Below, in pieces: positions 27,206 to 36,391 of a DNA stretch of 64,000 nt. Below the pieces are notes generated by a model. It was not told the origin of the DNA. It ran no database searches and saw only the letters and a list, made by a program, of their open reading frames with translations. This DNA comes from JAGNZR01 sp051656905 (GTDB lineage: Bacteria > Fusobacteriota > Fusobacteriia > Fusobacteriales > Fusobacteriaceae), in contig JBOFJQ010000034.1 of NCBI GenBank assembly GCA_051656905.1, positions 124,001-188,000 of the forward strand, written 5' to 3'. Both the position numbers and the translations under genes were made by a program. Positions within the stretch are counted from its first letter, which is position 1; each line of letters begins with the position of its first letter.

Positions 27206-28294
27206 ATGATTTTAAAGAAAAAAACAAATGTGGTGTTAAGTAAAAAAGGGACAATATCAACTACACAATTAAATGTTCCGGGAAAAGCTATAAAGCTTTT
27301 AGGAGTGAATGAAGATAATAAAAATATAGATTTTAAATTTGAAAATCAAAAAATAATTGTAACCGTTAATAAAAATGGAAAAAATTGTTTTATATCGCAA
27401 AAGATAGGGAACAGTCAGTTATATAGGTTGACTATTGCTAAAGAAGTAGCAGAAAAAATAGGGATTACAAAAGAGAATAATGAGGTTATATTAGATTTTA
27501 CAACAGAGAGATTGATAATTTCTAAAGAAGAGAATGACGAAGAAATAGAAACAAGAATTATAAGTGTAATAAACTTTAAAGGTGGAGTAGGAAAAACAAC
27601 AACTTCACATTCATTAGGTGCAGGATTATCATCTAAAGGGAAAAAAATATTACTTATTGATATGGATCCTCAAGCTTCTCTCACTTTTATGACTTTTGAT
27701 GAAGTACCTAAACTTACTATAAAAGATATAATAGTAGATGGAAAGGATATAAATAAGGTAATAACGAAAACAGAAGAATTTGATATTATTCCATCAAATC
27801 TTATTTTGAATTTAGCAGAAAGACAGTTGCATTCGAAATTTGGAGCAGAAAAACTTCTAAAAAAAGCTTTAGAAAAAATTGAAGAGAAGTATCACTATAT
27901 TATTATAGATTGTCCACCAGCAATGAATCTATTTACGGTGAATGCATTGTACGCATCAGACGGTGTTATAATTCCATGTGAAACTGAGTTGCTAGCTTTA
28001 GATGGACTAAATTTATTAATTCAGACATTAGAACAAACTGAAGAGGAGTTAGATATCAAAATAAAAAACACTGTTGTTTTACCAACTAAATTAGACATGA
28101 GAAAAAAATTGTCTAAAGAGATAGCAGATCACTTAAAAGAAAATTTTAAGACAACTAACTCATTAATAAGAACATCTTCAAAATTGAATTTATTAGGTCT
28201 AAGTAAAAAAAGTATTTATGAAATTGACTCTAGTTCATCAGCAAGTAAAGATTATATGGATTTAGTAGAAGAAGTAATGGAATGGAATTTTTAG
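27206..28294 (+). CDS. ParA-family ATPase with N-terminal AbrB-like repeats
   Basis: A 362-residue protein. Residues about 118-362 form a ParA/MinD-type ATPase: deviant Walker A KGGVGKTTTS (125-134), MDPQAS switch and IIIDCPPAMN Walker B. The first 117 residues contain two similar segments (STTQLNVPGKAIKLLGV with a following strand, and SQLYRLTIAKEVAEKIGI with a following strand) that look like two AbrB/SpoVT swapped-hairpin units, which would give the ATPase its own DNA binding. ParA proteins with other N-terminal DNA-binding domains are known from plasmids. It is followed after 51 bp by a probable partner. Role: DNA partition or positioning; the cargo is unknown. Confidence 0.75.
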   Translation: MILKKKTNVVLSKKGTISTTQLNVPGKAIKLLGVNEDNKNIDFKFENQKIIVTVNKNGKNCFISQKIGNSQLYRLTIAKEVAEKIGITKENNEVILDFTTERLIISKEENDEEIETRIISVINFKGGVGKTTTSHSLGAGLSSKGKKILLIDMDPQASLTFMTFDEVPKLTIKDIIVDGKDINKVITKTEEFDIIPSNLILNLAERQLHSKFGAEKLLKKALEKIEEKYHYIIIDCPPAMNLFTVNALYASDGVIIPCETELLALDGLNLLIQTLEQTEEELDIKIKNTVVLPTKLDMRKKLSKEIADHLKENFKTTNSLIRTSSKLNLLGLSKKSIYEIDSSSSASKDYMDLVEEVMEWNF

Positions 28295-28345
28295 TAAAGA
28301 TAGTTAGAGAATAATGAAGGAAAAAGAGGGAGTAAAAAACAGAAA

Positions 28346-29047
28346 ATGGCACTTTTAAATAGTTATAAAAAGACAGAGGTAAAAATAGAGAAAGAAAATA
28401 AAATAGTATCGATATTTGATTATAGTGATTTTTCTAAAAATGAAAGAGAATTATTAGAAGAATTAGAACAGAAAGCAACGCATTATGGATCAATAATTAG
28501 TGATTCTATTCAAGAATTAGGCGATGTATTTAAAAAAGCACAAGAATGCTTTGCAAATTATAAAAATGGAAGCTTTGTTTCTTGGTATGAAAAATTAGGA
28601 TATAAAAAAGATTTTGTATATCTTTGTTTAGATAGAAAAAATTTAGCACTAAAATATGATAATAAAGATATTTATAGATTACCAGATAGAGCTATTAAAG
28701 ATATAAAAAGATTGGATAATAAAGATGAGACAGAAACTGTTTTTGATATTTTAATGGATCCAGAACCAACAAAAAAAATAAAAGAGATAAAAGAAAGTGC
28801 TAAAGAAAGAAAAGAAAAACAGCTAAATAAGGAACTAGAAGATGATAAAATAGAAGAAGCTGTTGTAATAGAAAAATCAACGCAAGAAAATGAAAAAAAA
28901 GAATTCGAAGGATTAATAGAAGTAGATGTTATAAGTAAAATATCTTTTATAAAAAATACTTTGATTCAAGAAAAGTTAGATAAGGATAAAAAAAATAAAG
29001 TAATAAAAATGCTACAAGAGATAGAAAATTTATTAAAGACTAAATAA
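28346..29047 (+). CDS. ParA partner protein, DUF3102-like
   Basis: A 233-residue soluble protein. The middle part (YGSIISDSIQELGDVFKKAQ, then FVSWYEKLGYKKDFVYLCLDR) resembles DUF3102-type DNA-binding modules found in partition and plasmid proteins. The C-terminal third is charged and coiled-coil-like (KEIKESAKERKEKQ). A canonical ParB nuclease-like domain is not seen. Its place directly after the ParA-like gene argues that it is the DNA-binding or adaptor partner. Moderate certainty. Confidence 0.55.
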   Translation: MALLNSYKKTEVKIEKENKIVSIFDYSDFSKNERELLEELEQKATHYGSIISDSIQELGDVFKKAQECFANYKNGSFVSWYEKLGYKKDFVYLCLDRKNLALKYDNKDIYRLPDRAIKDIKRLDNKDETETVFDILMDPEPTKKIKEIKESAKERKEKQLNKELEDDKIEEAVVIEKSTQENEKKEFEGLIEVDVISKISFIKNTLIQEKLDKDKKNKVIKMLQEIENLLKTK

Positions 29048-29089
29048 TTTTTATTATAAATAAAAAACTGTAAAATATAGTAGTAATAA

Positions 29090-29117
29090 AAAACGGAGAA
29101 AATAAATTCTCCGTTTT
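29090..29117. terminator. Bidirectional terminator
   Basis: AAAACGGAGAA and TTCTCCGTTTT form an 11-bp stem with a six-base loop, with A- and T-runs on either side, between converging genes. Confidence 0.85.
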
Positions 29118-29118
29118 T

Positions 29119-29871
29119 TTATTTTGCTAAGCAAGCTGCTCCAATAGCTCCAGCATAACGAGCTAATGGATCAGAAACAACTTCAGATTTAAGTTCTTTT
29201 GAAAGTTCATCTATAAAATATTTGCTTTCACAAAGACCACCAGAAAGGAAGTATTTATCTGATTTATTAACTCTACTAGCTAATCCAGCAACTTTTTTTA
29301 TAACAGAAGCGATAACCCCATTAGCAATATCTTCTTTTTTAGCTCCGCTTCCAATAAAACTTATAACTTCACTTTCAGCAAAGACAGTGCACATAGATGA
29401 AATTGAGATTTCTTCACCTTTTTCAGCTAAAGAATAAAGTCTAGTAAGATCAACACCCATACTGTTAGCCATAACTTCAATAAATCTTCCAGTACCAGCA
29501 GAACATTTATCATTCATAAGAAAGTTATTTACTACTCCATTAGTCATCTCTATAACTTTAGTATCTTGTCCACCTACATCAATAATTGTAATGTCGCTAA
29601 TTTGAGAAAGAAATTCTACTCCCTTAGTATGACACGTAATTTCAGTAATAGTTTTATTTGCAAAGGGAACTGATACTCTACCATATCCTGTAGCAATAAC
29701 TTTACAAGTTGAAAAATCATAACCTTCTTTTTCTAAGTTCTCCTTTATTTCCAGCGATGTATTAACACTACTCCAGCCGCTTGGAACAGTAAAAAATTTT
29801 TCTAGTTGATGATTATTTAATATTGCTACCTTTGTAGCTGTAGAACCTATATCAATACCGATTTTGATCAT
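29119..29871 (-). CDS. ATP-dependent activator of a 2-hydroxyacyl-CoA-dehydratase-like enzyme
   Basis: A 250-residue BadF/HgdC-family activator (YjiL type). It is a homodimeric ASKHA ATPase with one [4Fe-4S] cluster between subunits, and drives low-potential electrons into its partner by ATP hydrolysis. The phosphate loops GIDIGSTATKVAI and DVGGQDTKVI are visible, as are the two cluster cysteines in NDKCSAGTGRF and SSMCTVFAES. The start is supported by GGAGG. It is divergent from the double-cubane protein gene at 30212, its expected partner. Confidence 0.88.
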   Translation of the reverse strand: MIKIGIDIGSTATKVAILNNHQLEKFFTVPSGWSSVNTSLEIKENLEKEGYDFSTCKVIATGYGRVSVPFANKTITEITCHTKGVEFLSQISDITIIDVGGQDTKVIEMTNGVVNNFLMNDKCSAGTGRFIEVMANSMGVDLTRLYSLAEKGEEISISSMCTVFAESEVISFIGSGAKKEDIANGVIASVIKKVAGLASRVNKSDKYFLSGGLCESKYFIDELSKELKSEVVSDPLARYAGAIGAACLAK

Positions 29872-30211
29872 TTATAATATCCTCCAAAATACTGTTGTAA
29901 ATAATTTTTTTTAAATTTTAGATTATTTATAGTTAATAATAAATAGTAACATTTAAGTAAAAATCAGTCAATATAAAAAAAATCTTTTAACTTGATAAAA
30001 GTGCATAAAAACTGTAGAATATAGCTGTTGTAGAGAAATAGTAAAAATAAATATTAATATAAAAAAGGGGTTAATATATGCGTTGAAGTATTTGAGTAAT
30101 AAAGTTTCTTAGGTTAAGGAATAGAGAGAGAAATATCGAATAAAAATAAAATGCTTTCTTTGCTAAGTGTAGCAAAAATATAAAGGCTATATTTAGAACT
30201 TTGGAGGAATT
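29872..30211. other. Divergent intergenic region
   Basis: A 340-bp region between the divergently read activator and double-cubane genes. It contains the rightward promoter at 29992-30020 and a roughly 185-nt 5' UTR. No gene is seen; an ATG-CGT-TGA at 30078 with a weak ribosome site encodes only two residues. Confidence 0.5.
29992..30020 (+). promoter_or_regulatory. Promoter of the double-cubane protein gene
   Basis: TTGATA (29992-29997), 17-bp spacer, TAGAAT (30015-30020). It implies an unusually long untranslated leader of about 185 nt. Confidence 0.6.
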
Positions 30212-31360
30212 ATGAAAATAGATATAAACGCAATATTAGAAGAATTTGTAGAAGCAAGAAAAAATGGTTTTGTTACGGTAAAAGAGTTTAAGGACCAAGG
30301 TAAAAACATAGTAGGAACTTTTTGTACATATACACCAAAAGAGTTAATATATGCTATAGGAGCATATCCAGTAACACTGTGTGCAGTAAGTGATGCAACA
30401 ATACCTGCAAGCGAAAAGCATCTTCCTAAAAATTTATGCCCTTTAATAAAATCTAGTTATGGATTTGCTATTACTGATAAATGTCCATACATGTATTTTT
30501 CAGATTTAGTAATAGGTGAAACAACATGTGATGGGAAAAAGAAGATGTTTGAACTACTTGGAGAAATTAAAGATACTTATGTAATGCAACTACCTCATAA
30601 CCAAGAAAATGAGTATGCAAAATTAATGTGGGAAAAAGAATTATACAGACTTAAAGAAAAATTAGAAGAAAAATTTTCTACAAAAATGACTGAAGAGAAT
30701 TTAAAGCAAGCAATAAGAGATTGTAATGAAGAGAGAAATGCAATAAAAGATTTCTATGCTTTAGGGAAATTAGTTCCCCCACCAATATCTGGTTATGACA
30801 TGTTTAATATATTAAATGGAGTTCTTTATACTTTTGATAAAAAAGAGCAAAATAAAAAATTAAGAGATTTAACAAAAGAGTTAAGAGAATTACATGAAAG
30901 AGGAGAGGGGAATATTTCTAAGGATAGACCGAGAATACTAATTACTGGATGTCCAATTGGAGGTGTTGCTGACAAGATAATAAAGCAATTGGAAGAGGTG
31001 GGAGCAGTTGCAGTTATATATGAAAACTGTGGCGCAACAAAAAATACTGAGAGATTGGTAGATGAGACTATGGATCCAATGAAAGCTTTAGCTGAAAAGT
31101 ATCTTGCAATACCTTGCTCGATAATGACCCCAAATAAAGGACGTGAGGAGCTATTAAAGCAATTAATAGAAGACTACAAGATAGAGGGAGTTATAGATAT
31201 AATACTTCAATCATGCCATACATATGCAGTAGAGACTAAGAATATTCAAAAGCATGTAAACTCATTAGGAGTTCCGTTCTTGGCTATTGAAACAGACTAT
31301 TCAACTTCTGACAGTGGCCAAATAAGAACTAGATTAGAAGCTTTTGTAGAAATGATTTAG
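30212..31360 (+). CDS. Double-cubane cluster protein (2-hydroxyacyl-CoA dehydratase family, YjiM-like)
   Basis: A 382-residue protein of the HgdB/BcrC superfamily. The single-gene YjiM/DCCP branch forms a homodimer with a double-cubane [8Fe-9S] cluster and, with its ATPase activator, performs difficult low-potential reductions; the physiological substrate is unknown. Conserved cysteines are seen in GTFCTYTP, NLCPLIKS, DKCPYMY, TTCDGKKK, ITGCPIGG, ENCGATK and QSCHTYAVE. The ribosome site is GGAGG. No CoA-transferase or acyl-CoA genes are nearby, favouring the DCCP branch over a dedicated fermentative dehydratase. Confidence 0.82.
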   Translation: MKIDINAILEEFVEARKNGFVTVKEFKDQGKNIVGTFCTYTPKELIYAIGAYPVTLCAVSDATIPASEKHLPKNLCPLIKSSYGFAITDKCPYMYFSDLVIGETTCDGKKKMFELLGEIKDTYVMQLPHNQENEYAKLMWEKELYRLKEKLEEKFSTKMTEENLKQAIRDCNEERNAIKDFYALGKLVPPPISGYDMFNILNGVLYTFDKKEQNKKLRDLTKELRELHERGEGNISKDRPRILITGCPIGGVADKIIKQLEEVGAVAVIYENCGATKNTERLVDETMDPMKALAEKYLAIPCSIMTPNKGREELLKQLIEDYKIEGVIDIILQSCHTYAVETKNIQKHVNSLGVPFLAIETDYSTSDSGQIRTRLEAFVEMI

Positions 31361-31404
31361 AAAAAATAAAAATCAGATTAATTAAAAATTACTAAGATAA
31401 TAAA

Positions 31405-31447
31405 AAAGTCTAAAAGTGAATGTCATTTTCATTTTTAGACTTTTTTT
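31405..31447 (+). terminator. Terminator of the double-cubane gene
   Basis: AAAAGTCTAAAAGTGAATG pairs with the following TTTCATTTTTAGACTTTT; T-run at 31441-31447. Confidence 0.8.
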
Positions 31448-31522
31448 ATTATATAAAAAGAGAAAAATATTCTAAAGATTTGCCACGATAAAAAAAGTCC
31501 TATAATATTATAAGAGTTAAAA

Positions 31523-31584
31523 AATAATAAAGAAAAGAAAAGCAAGTTATAAAAATATAACTCGCTTTTCTTTTCTTTATTATT
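31523..31584 (-). terminator. Terminator of metF-metH
   Basis: Very long inverted repeat: AATAATAAAGAAAAG... pairs with CTTTTCTTTATTATT, with an inner AGTTATA/TATAACT clamp. The stem overlaps the metH stop codon on the minus strand. Confidence 0.75.
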
Positions 31585-34500
31585 AAATATCTTTTAAATC
31601 AAAATAAAATCCTTTCTCGTTAGAAATGTATAGGCCACAAACTGAAGCTAGAGGACTCATTGCATAAGTACTTGTAAGTTTTATACCTGTCTTGTGTCCA
31701 TCTATTAGTTGGAAAATATTTTTTTTAATTGAATGATCTGGGAGAGTAGAATAACCAATTGCAGGTCTTAAATCTACTTTCCAATAATTTAAATTTATAT
31801 ATTCCTGAAGATATTCTGATGCTGCCTCTACAACTCTTGTTTCTATAATTTGTCTTAATATTTTAAAATATTCATTTTCAATTTCATCTATTTTTTCATT
31901 TGAAACGGAAGCTGCAAAAGCACCAATATAATCTTCAGATTGAATAAAATCACTAAGTGAAAGAGATAACTCCTTATAGCTTCCTCTAGGCATATGTATT
32001 GAATGTATTTCATCACCATGTATTTCCACTTTATTTAATATCTTTTTACATTTAAAAAATCCGAAACAGCATTTTACAAAGTAATTTTCCTTTTCCATCT
32101 TCTTATAGAATTCTTTTGCATCCTCAAGAGTTTTACTTTCCAATGAAGTATTCTTAACTTTAAGTATATGAAGAAGGATATCCCAATTTATATATTTTCT
32201 TAAGTCGAAAATTGGTATTTCTAAGTAGTGTTTTCCTAATTCTTTAGGTTTCAGAATATTATCTTTTAAAAATAGTAATGAAGAATCTGATTTATTTTCT
32301 GCATTATTATTTTTTATAATCTTTTCATTTTCTTTCTTATTTTGGTTATCGTTGTAAAGCTTCCTTAAATTATCTAATTCATTAGTTTTTTCTAAAAGGA
32401 ATTTGTCTTTTTCATTTGAGCAAATAGCAGAAACAACTGGAATAGTCCCTGAAGCATCAGTTACATAGAAAGTATTTCCAGGATAATGTGGGTCTAATTT
32501 TACTGCAGTATGTAGTTTTGAAGCAGCAGCTCCTGCTATTAATACAGGAATATTTAAGTTATTCTCTCTAAATGCAATAAGAATTTTTTCCATTTCTTTT
32601 AATGAAGGTGTTATAAGCCCACTTAAAGTTACAATATCAGGTTTTAATTCTAATGCTTTTTTCAATATTTTTTCACAAGAAGCCATAACGCCTAAATCTA
32701 TAATTTCAAATCCATTGCATTTTAGAACTGTTCCTACAATATTTTTACCAATATCGTGAACGTCCCCTTCAACAGTTGCCATAATTATTTTACCTCTTGA
32801 AGTAGTTACTTGGTTTTTTTCTAAAAGAGGCATTATAATAGAAACAGCTTTTTCCATAACAGAAGCTGATCGTATAATTTGAGGAAGATATAATTCACCT
32901 TTTTCAAATAAATTTCCTACTTTGTTCATACCTTCCATAAGGACTTTCTGAATAGTATCCAGTGGTGAATAAATTTTTAAAACTTCTTCTAAATCATTTT
33001 CAAAAGTAGTACTTCCTCCATTAATAAGGGCTTCCTCTATTCTTTCAATAGGAGTTGTATTTACCGATACTTCTTTTTTATCTTTTTTTATAAAAGATAT
33101 ATTTAAAATCTCACTAGTGGAATCTTCTTTTCCAAATATTAAATTTTCAATTAGTAGTCGTTCATTATTAGAAAGAGAAGGAGATTCTTCTTCAGGATTA
33201 AGAATAACCATGTCCATTCCAGCCTCATTAGCCAGTTCTAAAAATATTTTATGAATAGCTGCTCTCAGTGGTGTGTTTCCTCTAAATGCAAAAGAAACGT
33301 TGCTCAGACCACCTGTTATACCACATTGAGGGAAGGCTTTTCTTAAGTATTTTACAGTTTCTAAAAAAGCTAATCCATTATATTTATCATCAACAGTTCC
33401 AGTACCAATTGTTAATATATTAGGATCAAATATTATATCTTTATCCTTATAACCTATCTCATTTAAAATATGTTTTGCTCTTACACAAATTTCTTTTTTT
33501 CTTTCAAATGTGACACCTTGTCCTTTTTCATCAAAAGCCATTACAACAAGAGAAGCTCCATATTTCTTTATTATATTGGCTTTAAGTTTAAAAGTTTCAA
33601 CACCTTCTTTTAAACTTAAAGAATTTACAATTGACTTTCCTGAGATATTTTTAAGAGCTGCTTCTATAACTGTAAAGTCAGAAGAATCAATCATTATAGG
33701 AATTTTTGAAGCTAGAGGATCATTTTGTAAAATTCTTAAAAAATTTATCATTTCTTCTTTAGAATCTAAAAAACTATCGTCTAAATTTATATCGATTATT
33801 TTAGCTCCAGCACTTATCTGTTTTCTAGCAATTTCCATAGCTTTAATATAATTTTTTTCTTCAATTAATCTTTTAAATATTTTTGAACCAGACATATTAT
33901 TTCTTTCACCAATTATAGTAAGTGGCTTTTCTAAAGCCTTTGTTGAATATAAGACTTCATTTCCTGAAAGAAAAACATTGTCTTCGTTTTTAAAGGAATT
34001 AGGAAGTAATATTCTTGGATTTTTATTTTTTACATAATCAGATATCACTTTAATATGTTGATAAGTAGTACCACAGCAACCACCTAATATATTAATCTTA
34101 TTGGTATCAATTAACTCTTTTAGATGTTCTAACATCTCTTCAGCACTTTCTTCATACTCACCATTTTCATTAGGAAGACCTGCATTAGGGTAAAGTGATA
34201 TTTTTTTTCTTGTAAAATTTTCTAATTTTTTTATAATGGGAATTAAATCTTTTGCACCAAAAGAACAATTTAATCCATAAGAAATAATAGAGTCCCTATC
34301 AATAGCTGTTATAAGAGATTCTATATTTTGACCAGATATCAGATTTCCTTTTTTATCAACGGTTAAAGAAATCATAATAGGTATTATAATCCCTTGCTTT
34401 TCCATAATTTCTTCAGCAGCAAGAAGAGCAGCTTTAGCATTTAAACCATCGAAGATTGTCTCTATTAACAAAATATCGACACCTCCATCAATAACTCCTT

Positions 34501-34987
34501 GTATCTGCTCTGTATAAACAGTTTTTAAAGTATCAAAATCTATGTTTCTCTCATATGCAATCTCTCCAGAAGGTATACAGCAACTTTTACTTGTTGGACC
34601 GATTGAACCAGCTACATATATAGTTTTTCCAGTTTTATTTTTAAAGTCTTTAGAACATTTTACAGCTATTAGTGCAGCTTCCTTAGATAGAGTATAGCTA
34701 AGTTCAGGAATACCATAATCTTCTAGAGAAAGGCTATTACAGTTAAAAGAATTGGTTTCTATTATATCTGCTCCATTTTCTATATACCTTCTATGAATCT
34801 CTTTTATGACTTCAGGCTTTGTAATGTTAAGAATCTCATTGCAGCCTTTTAAATTAATAGAGTGGCTTTTAAATTTTTCACCTCTGAAATCATTCTCTTG
34901 CAAATTATAATTTTGAATAGCTGTTCCAGTAGCTCCATCTAAGACTAATATTTTATTTTCCAAATCTTTAAATATCTGATTATCCAT
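31583..34987 (-). CDS. metH: Cobalamin-dependent methionine synthase
   Basis: A 1,134-residue enzyme that transfers the methyl group of 5-methyl-THF to homocysteine through cob(I)alamin. Order of domains: homocysteine-binding barrel (zinc ligands in GLNCSFG and GGCCGTT), pterin-binding domain (IIGERNN...), cap and B12-binding domain with the lower-ligand motif DVHDIGKNIVG (DxHxxG), and a C-terminal AdoMet-dependent reactivation domain with RPAIGYS and TYAMSPLASV. All four parts are present, so self-reactivation is expected. The first codons overlap the end of metF by 8 bp, implying translational coupling. Expression is probably governed by the leader at 36018-36101. Confidence 0.96.
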   Translation of the reverse strand: MDNQIFKDLENKILVLDGATGTAIQNYNLQENDFRGEKFKSHSINLKGCNEILNITKPEVIKEIHRRYIENGADIIETNSFNCNSLSLEDYGIPELSYTLSKEAALIAVKCSKDFKNKTGKTIYVAGSIGPTSKSCCIPSGEIAYERNIDFDTLKTVYTEQIQGVIDGGVDILLIETIFDGLNAKAALLAAEEIMEKQGIIIPIMISLTVDKKGNLISGQNIESLITAIDRDSIISYGLNCSFGAKDLIPIIKKLENFTRKKISLYPNAGLPNENGEYEESAEEMLEHLKELIDTNKINILGGCCGTTYQHIKVISDYVKNKNPRILLPNSFKNEDNVFLSGNEVLYSTKALEKPLTIIGERNNMSGSKIFKRLIEEKNYIKAMEIARKQISAGAKIIDINLDDSFLDSKEEMINFLRILQNDPLASKIPIMIDSSDFTVIEAALKNISGKSIVNSLSLKEGVETFKLKANIIKKYGASLVVMAFDEKGQGVTFERKKEICVRAKHILNEIGYKDKDIIFDPNILTIGTGTVDDKYNGLAFLETVKYLRKAFPQCGITGGLSNVSFAFRGNTPLRAAIHKIFLELANEAGMDMVILNPEEESPSLSNNERLLIENLIFGKEDSTSEILNISFIKKDKKEVSVNTTPIERIEEALINGGSTTFENDLEEVLKIYSPLDTIQKVLMEGMNKVGNLFEKGELYLPQIIRSASVMEKAVSIIMPLLEKNQVTTSRGKIIMATVEGDVHDIGKNIVGTVLKCNGFEIIDLGVMASCEKILKKALELKPDIVTLSGLITPSLKEMEKILIAFRENNLNIPVLIAGAAASKLHTAVKLDPHYPGNTFYVTDASGTIPVVSAICSNEKDKFLLEKTNELDNLRKLYNDNQNKKENEKIIKNNNAENKSDSSLLFLKDNILKPKELGKHYLEIPIFDLRKYINWDILLHILKVKNTSLESKTLEDAKEFYKKMEKENYFVKCCFGFFKCKKILNKVEIHGDEIHSIHMPRGSYKELSLSLSDFIQSEDYIGAFAASVSNEKIDEIENEYFKILRQIIETRVVEAASEYLQEYINLNYWKVDLRPAIGYSTLPDHSIKKNIFQLIDGHKTGIKLTSTYAMSPLASVCGLYISNEKGFYFDLKDI

Positions 34988-35870
34988 CTATTCTCTCCCT
35001 CTTATCTAAATTTCTAATTGTACTTATTCGACTAAGTATCTCTTTGACTGTTTCTACCTTATTCATAGTGTAAAGATGAATTCCATCTACATCTGAAGCA
35101 ATCAAATCTATAATTTGTTCCACAGCATATGCTATTCCTGCCTCTTTTAATGCTTCGGGATTATTTTCATATCTAGTTAAAATTTTTCTAAACTTTTCTG
35201 GAAGAGAACATCCACAAAGTTCAGTGATTCTTTTTATTTGTCTTGCATCTGTAACTGGAATAATTCCTGCAATCAAAGGGACTTTTATATCCAGTTTTTC
35301 TATATTATCACGGAAGTCATAAAAATATTTATTATCAAAAAATATTTGTGATATTAAAAAGTCAGTTCCTGCATCTACTTTATTTTTCAGATGAAAAAGA
35401 TCTAAAAGATTGTTAGTATCTTGGTGACCTTCAGGATAATACGCCGCACCTATAGAAAAAAAATCATCTTTTCTTATATATTCTACAAGGTTTGTTGCAT
35501 AATTAAAATCACCTTTTTCGGTATTTTCACTATTTTTAGGATAATCTCCTCTAAGTGCTAATATATTTTTAATATTATTAGATTTTAACTCTTCTAAAAT
35601 ATTAGTAATTTCATCTTTAGTTGCCCCTAGGCATGTTAAATGAGCCATTGATTCTATCTTATTTATATTTTTTATTCTGCTAGCTATTTCTCCTGTTCTA
35701 CCTCTTGTAACACCTCCAGCTCCATAAGTTACACTTATAAAGTCAGGATTTAATTTTGCTAATTCATCTATTGTTTTATACACTTCCTCTAATGGATATT
35801 TTTCATTTGGTGGAAACACTTCAAATGAAATTGATGGTTTTTTAGATTTTAATATTTCTTTTATTTTCAT
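34980..35870 (-). CDS. metF: 5,10-methylenetetrahydrofolate reductase
   Basis: A 296-residue flavoprotein that makes 5-methyl-THF for MetH. Family landmarks: SFEVFPPNEKYPLEE at the start, FISVTYGAGG, HLTCLGAT, ALRGDYP and the long helical C-terminus. Start ATG 35870 (MKIKEIL) is chosen over an upstream in-frame ATG because AAGGAG precedes it and because the upstream extension overlaps the leader terminator. The terminator at 35907-35936 and the Met leader peptide lie directly upstream. Confidence 0.94.
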   Translation of the reverse strand: MKIKEILKSKKPSISFEVFPPNEKYPLEEVYKTIDELAKLNPDFISVTYGAGGVTRGRTGEIASRIKNINKIESMAHLTCLGATKDEITNILEELKSNNIKNILALRGDYPKNSENTEKGDFNYATNLVEYIRKDDFFSIGAAYYPEGHQDTNNLLDLFHLKNKVDAGTDFLISQIFFDNKYFYDFRDNIEKLDIKVPLIAGIIPVTDARQIKRITELCGCSLPEKFRKILTRYENNPEALKEAGIAYAVEQIIDLIASDVDGIHLYTMNKVETVKEILSRISTIRNLDKRERIDG

Positions 35871-35906
35871 TGTTATTTTCTCCTTTATATATATATTTTT
35901 TTTTAT

Positions 35907-35936
35907 AAAAAAAACTCGGGACATTCATCCCGAGTT
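35907..35936 (-). terminator. Attenuator terminator upstream of metF
   Basis: AACTCGGGA (35913-35921) and TCCCGAGTT (35928-35936) form a 9-bp stem with a six-base loop; read leftward it is followed by eight Us (35907-35914). It lies between the Met leader peptide and metF, so it can only act conditionally. Confidence 0.85.
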
Positions 35937-35951
35937 CCATTTTTATGGTTG

Positions 35952-36015
35952 CTTGGGATTTCGTCATTTCAAACACAAAATGAGTCTGTTCCCAAGATTA
36001 AATTTCTTAATCTAG
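35952..36015 (-). promoter_or_regulatory. Conserved 64-nt RNA element, metF copy
   Basis: On the minus strand it runs from CTAGATTAAG to ATCCCAAG and is identical base for base to 36457-36520 on the plus strand. It contains a hairpin AGATTAA/TTAATCT, a stem CTTGGGA/TCCCAAG and an inner TCATTT/AAATGA. CTTTGGGA in the leader ORF can pair with the same TCCCAAG, and ATCCC can pair with GGGAT of the terminator: a set of mutually exclusive structures. Confidence 0.8.
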
Positions 36016-36017
36016 AA

Positions 36018-36101
36018 TTACAAACTCTCCCAAAGCATCATCATCATCATAGTGTTAATATTAATATTGGTACAATCGTTATAAGTTATATTGATATTCA
36101 T
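36018..36101 (-). CDS. Met-rich leader peptide upstream of metF-metH
   Basis: A 27-residue ORF, MNINITYNDCT...MMMMMLWESL, with five consecutive ATG codons near its end and an AGGAGG site (36109-36114) seven bases before the start. It is preceded by a good promoter and followed by the 64-nt element and a terminator. The end, M-run then LWESL, is shared with the leader on the opposite strand. Interpreted as a ribosome-stalling sensor of charged initiator/elongator Met-tRNA supply, by analogy to trp, his and leu leaders. Confidence 0.85.
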   Translation of the reverse strand: MNINITYNDCTNININTMMMMMLWESL

Positions 36102-36134
36102 AAATGCTCCTCCTAAATTTTCTTATTAAGATGG

Positions 36135-36163
36135 ATATTATCATAATATTATGTGAAATGCAA
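36135..36163 (-). promoter_or_regulatory. Promoter of the metF-metH unit
   Basis: Read on the minus strand: TTGCAT (36158-36163), 17-bp spacer, TAATAT (36135-36140), about 35 bp upstream of the leader peptide. Confidence 0.6.
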
Positions 36164-36333
36164 ATTATTTTTTTATGAAAATTAAAAAATAATTTTTTTT
36201 AAGGTCTTATAATAAAAAGATTAAAGGGAATATAATTATAGAAAGTACCCATGTTTACAAAGAAAACTATATAAAAAATTATTTTTACATAGTTGGAATT
36301 TTATAAAAATAAAAAAATAAAATAAAAAAGTCA

Positions 36334-36362
36334 TTGTAATTAAAAAAAAAATATGATAGTAT
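36334..36362 (+). promoter_or_regulatory. Promoter of the metY unit
   Basis: TTGTAA (36334-36339), 17-bp spacer, TAGTAT (36357-36362). The predicted transcript would begin about 20-25 nt before the leader ATG at 36392. Confidence 0.55.
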
Positions 36363-36391
36363 ACCCCAAATAAGTAAAAAAGGAGAATCAG

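Noticed and set aside
30078..30086. ATG-CGT-TGA after AAAAGGGG in the leader of the double-cubane gene, as a leader peptide or Sec codon
   Set aside because: Only two codons before the stop, no SECIS-like hairpin and a stop soon after even with read-through.
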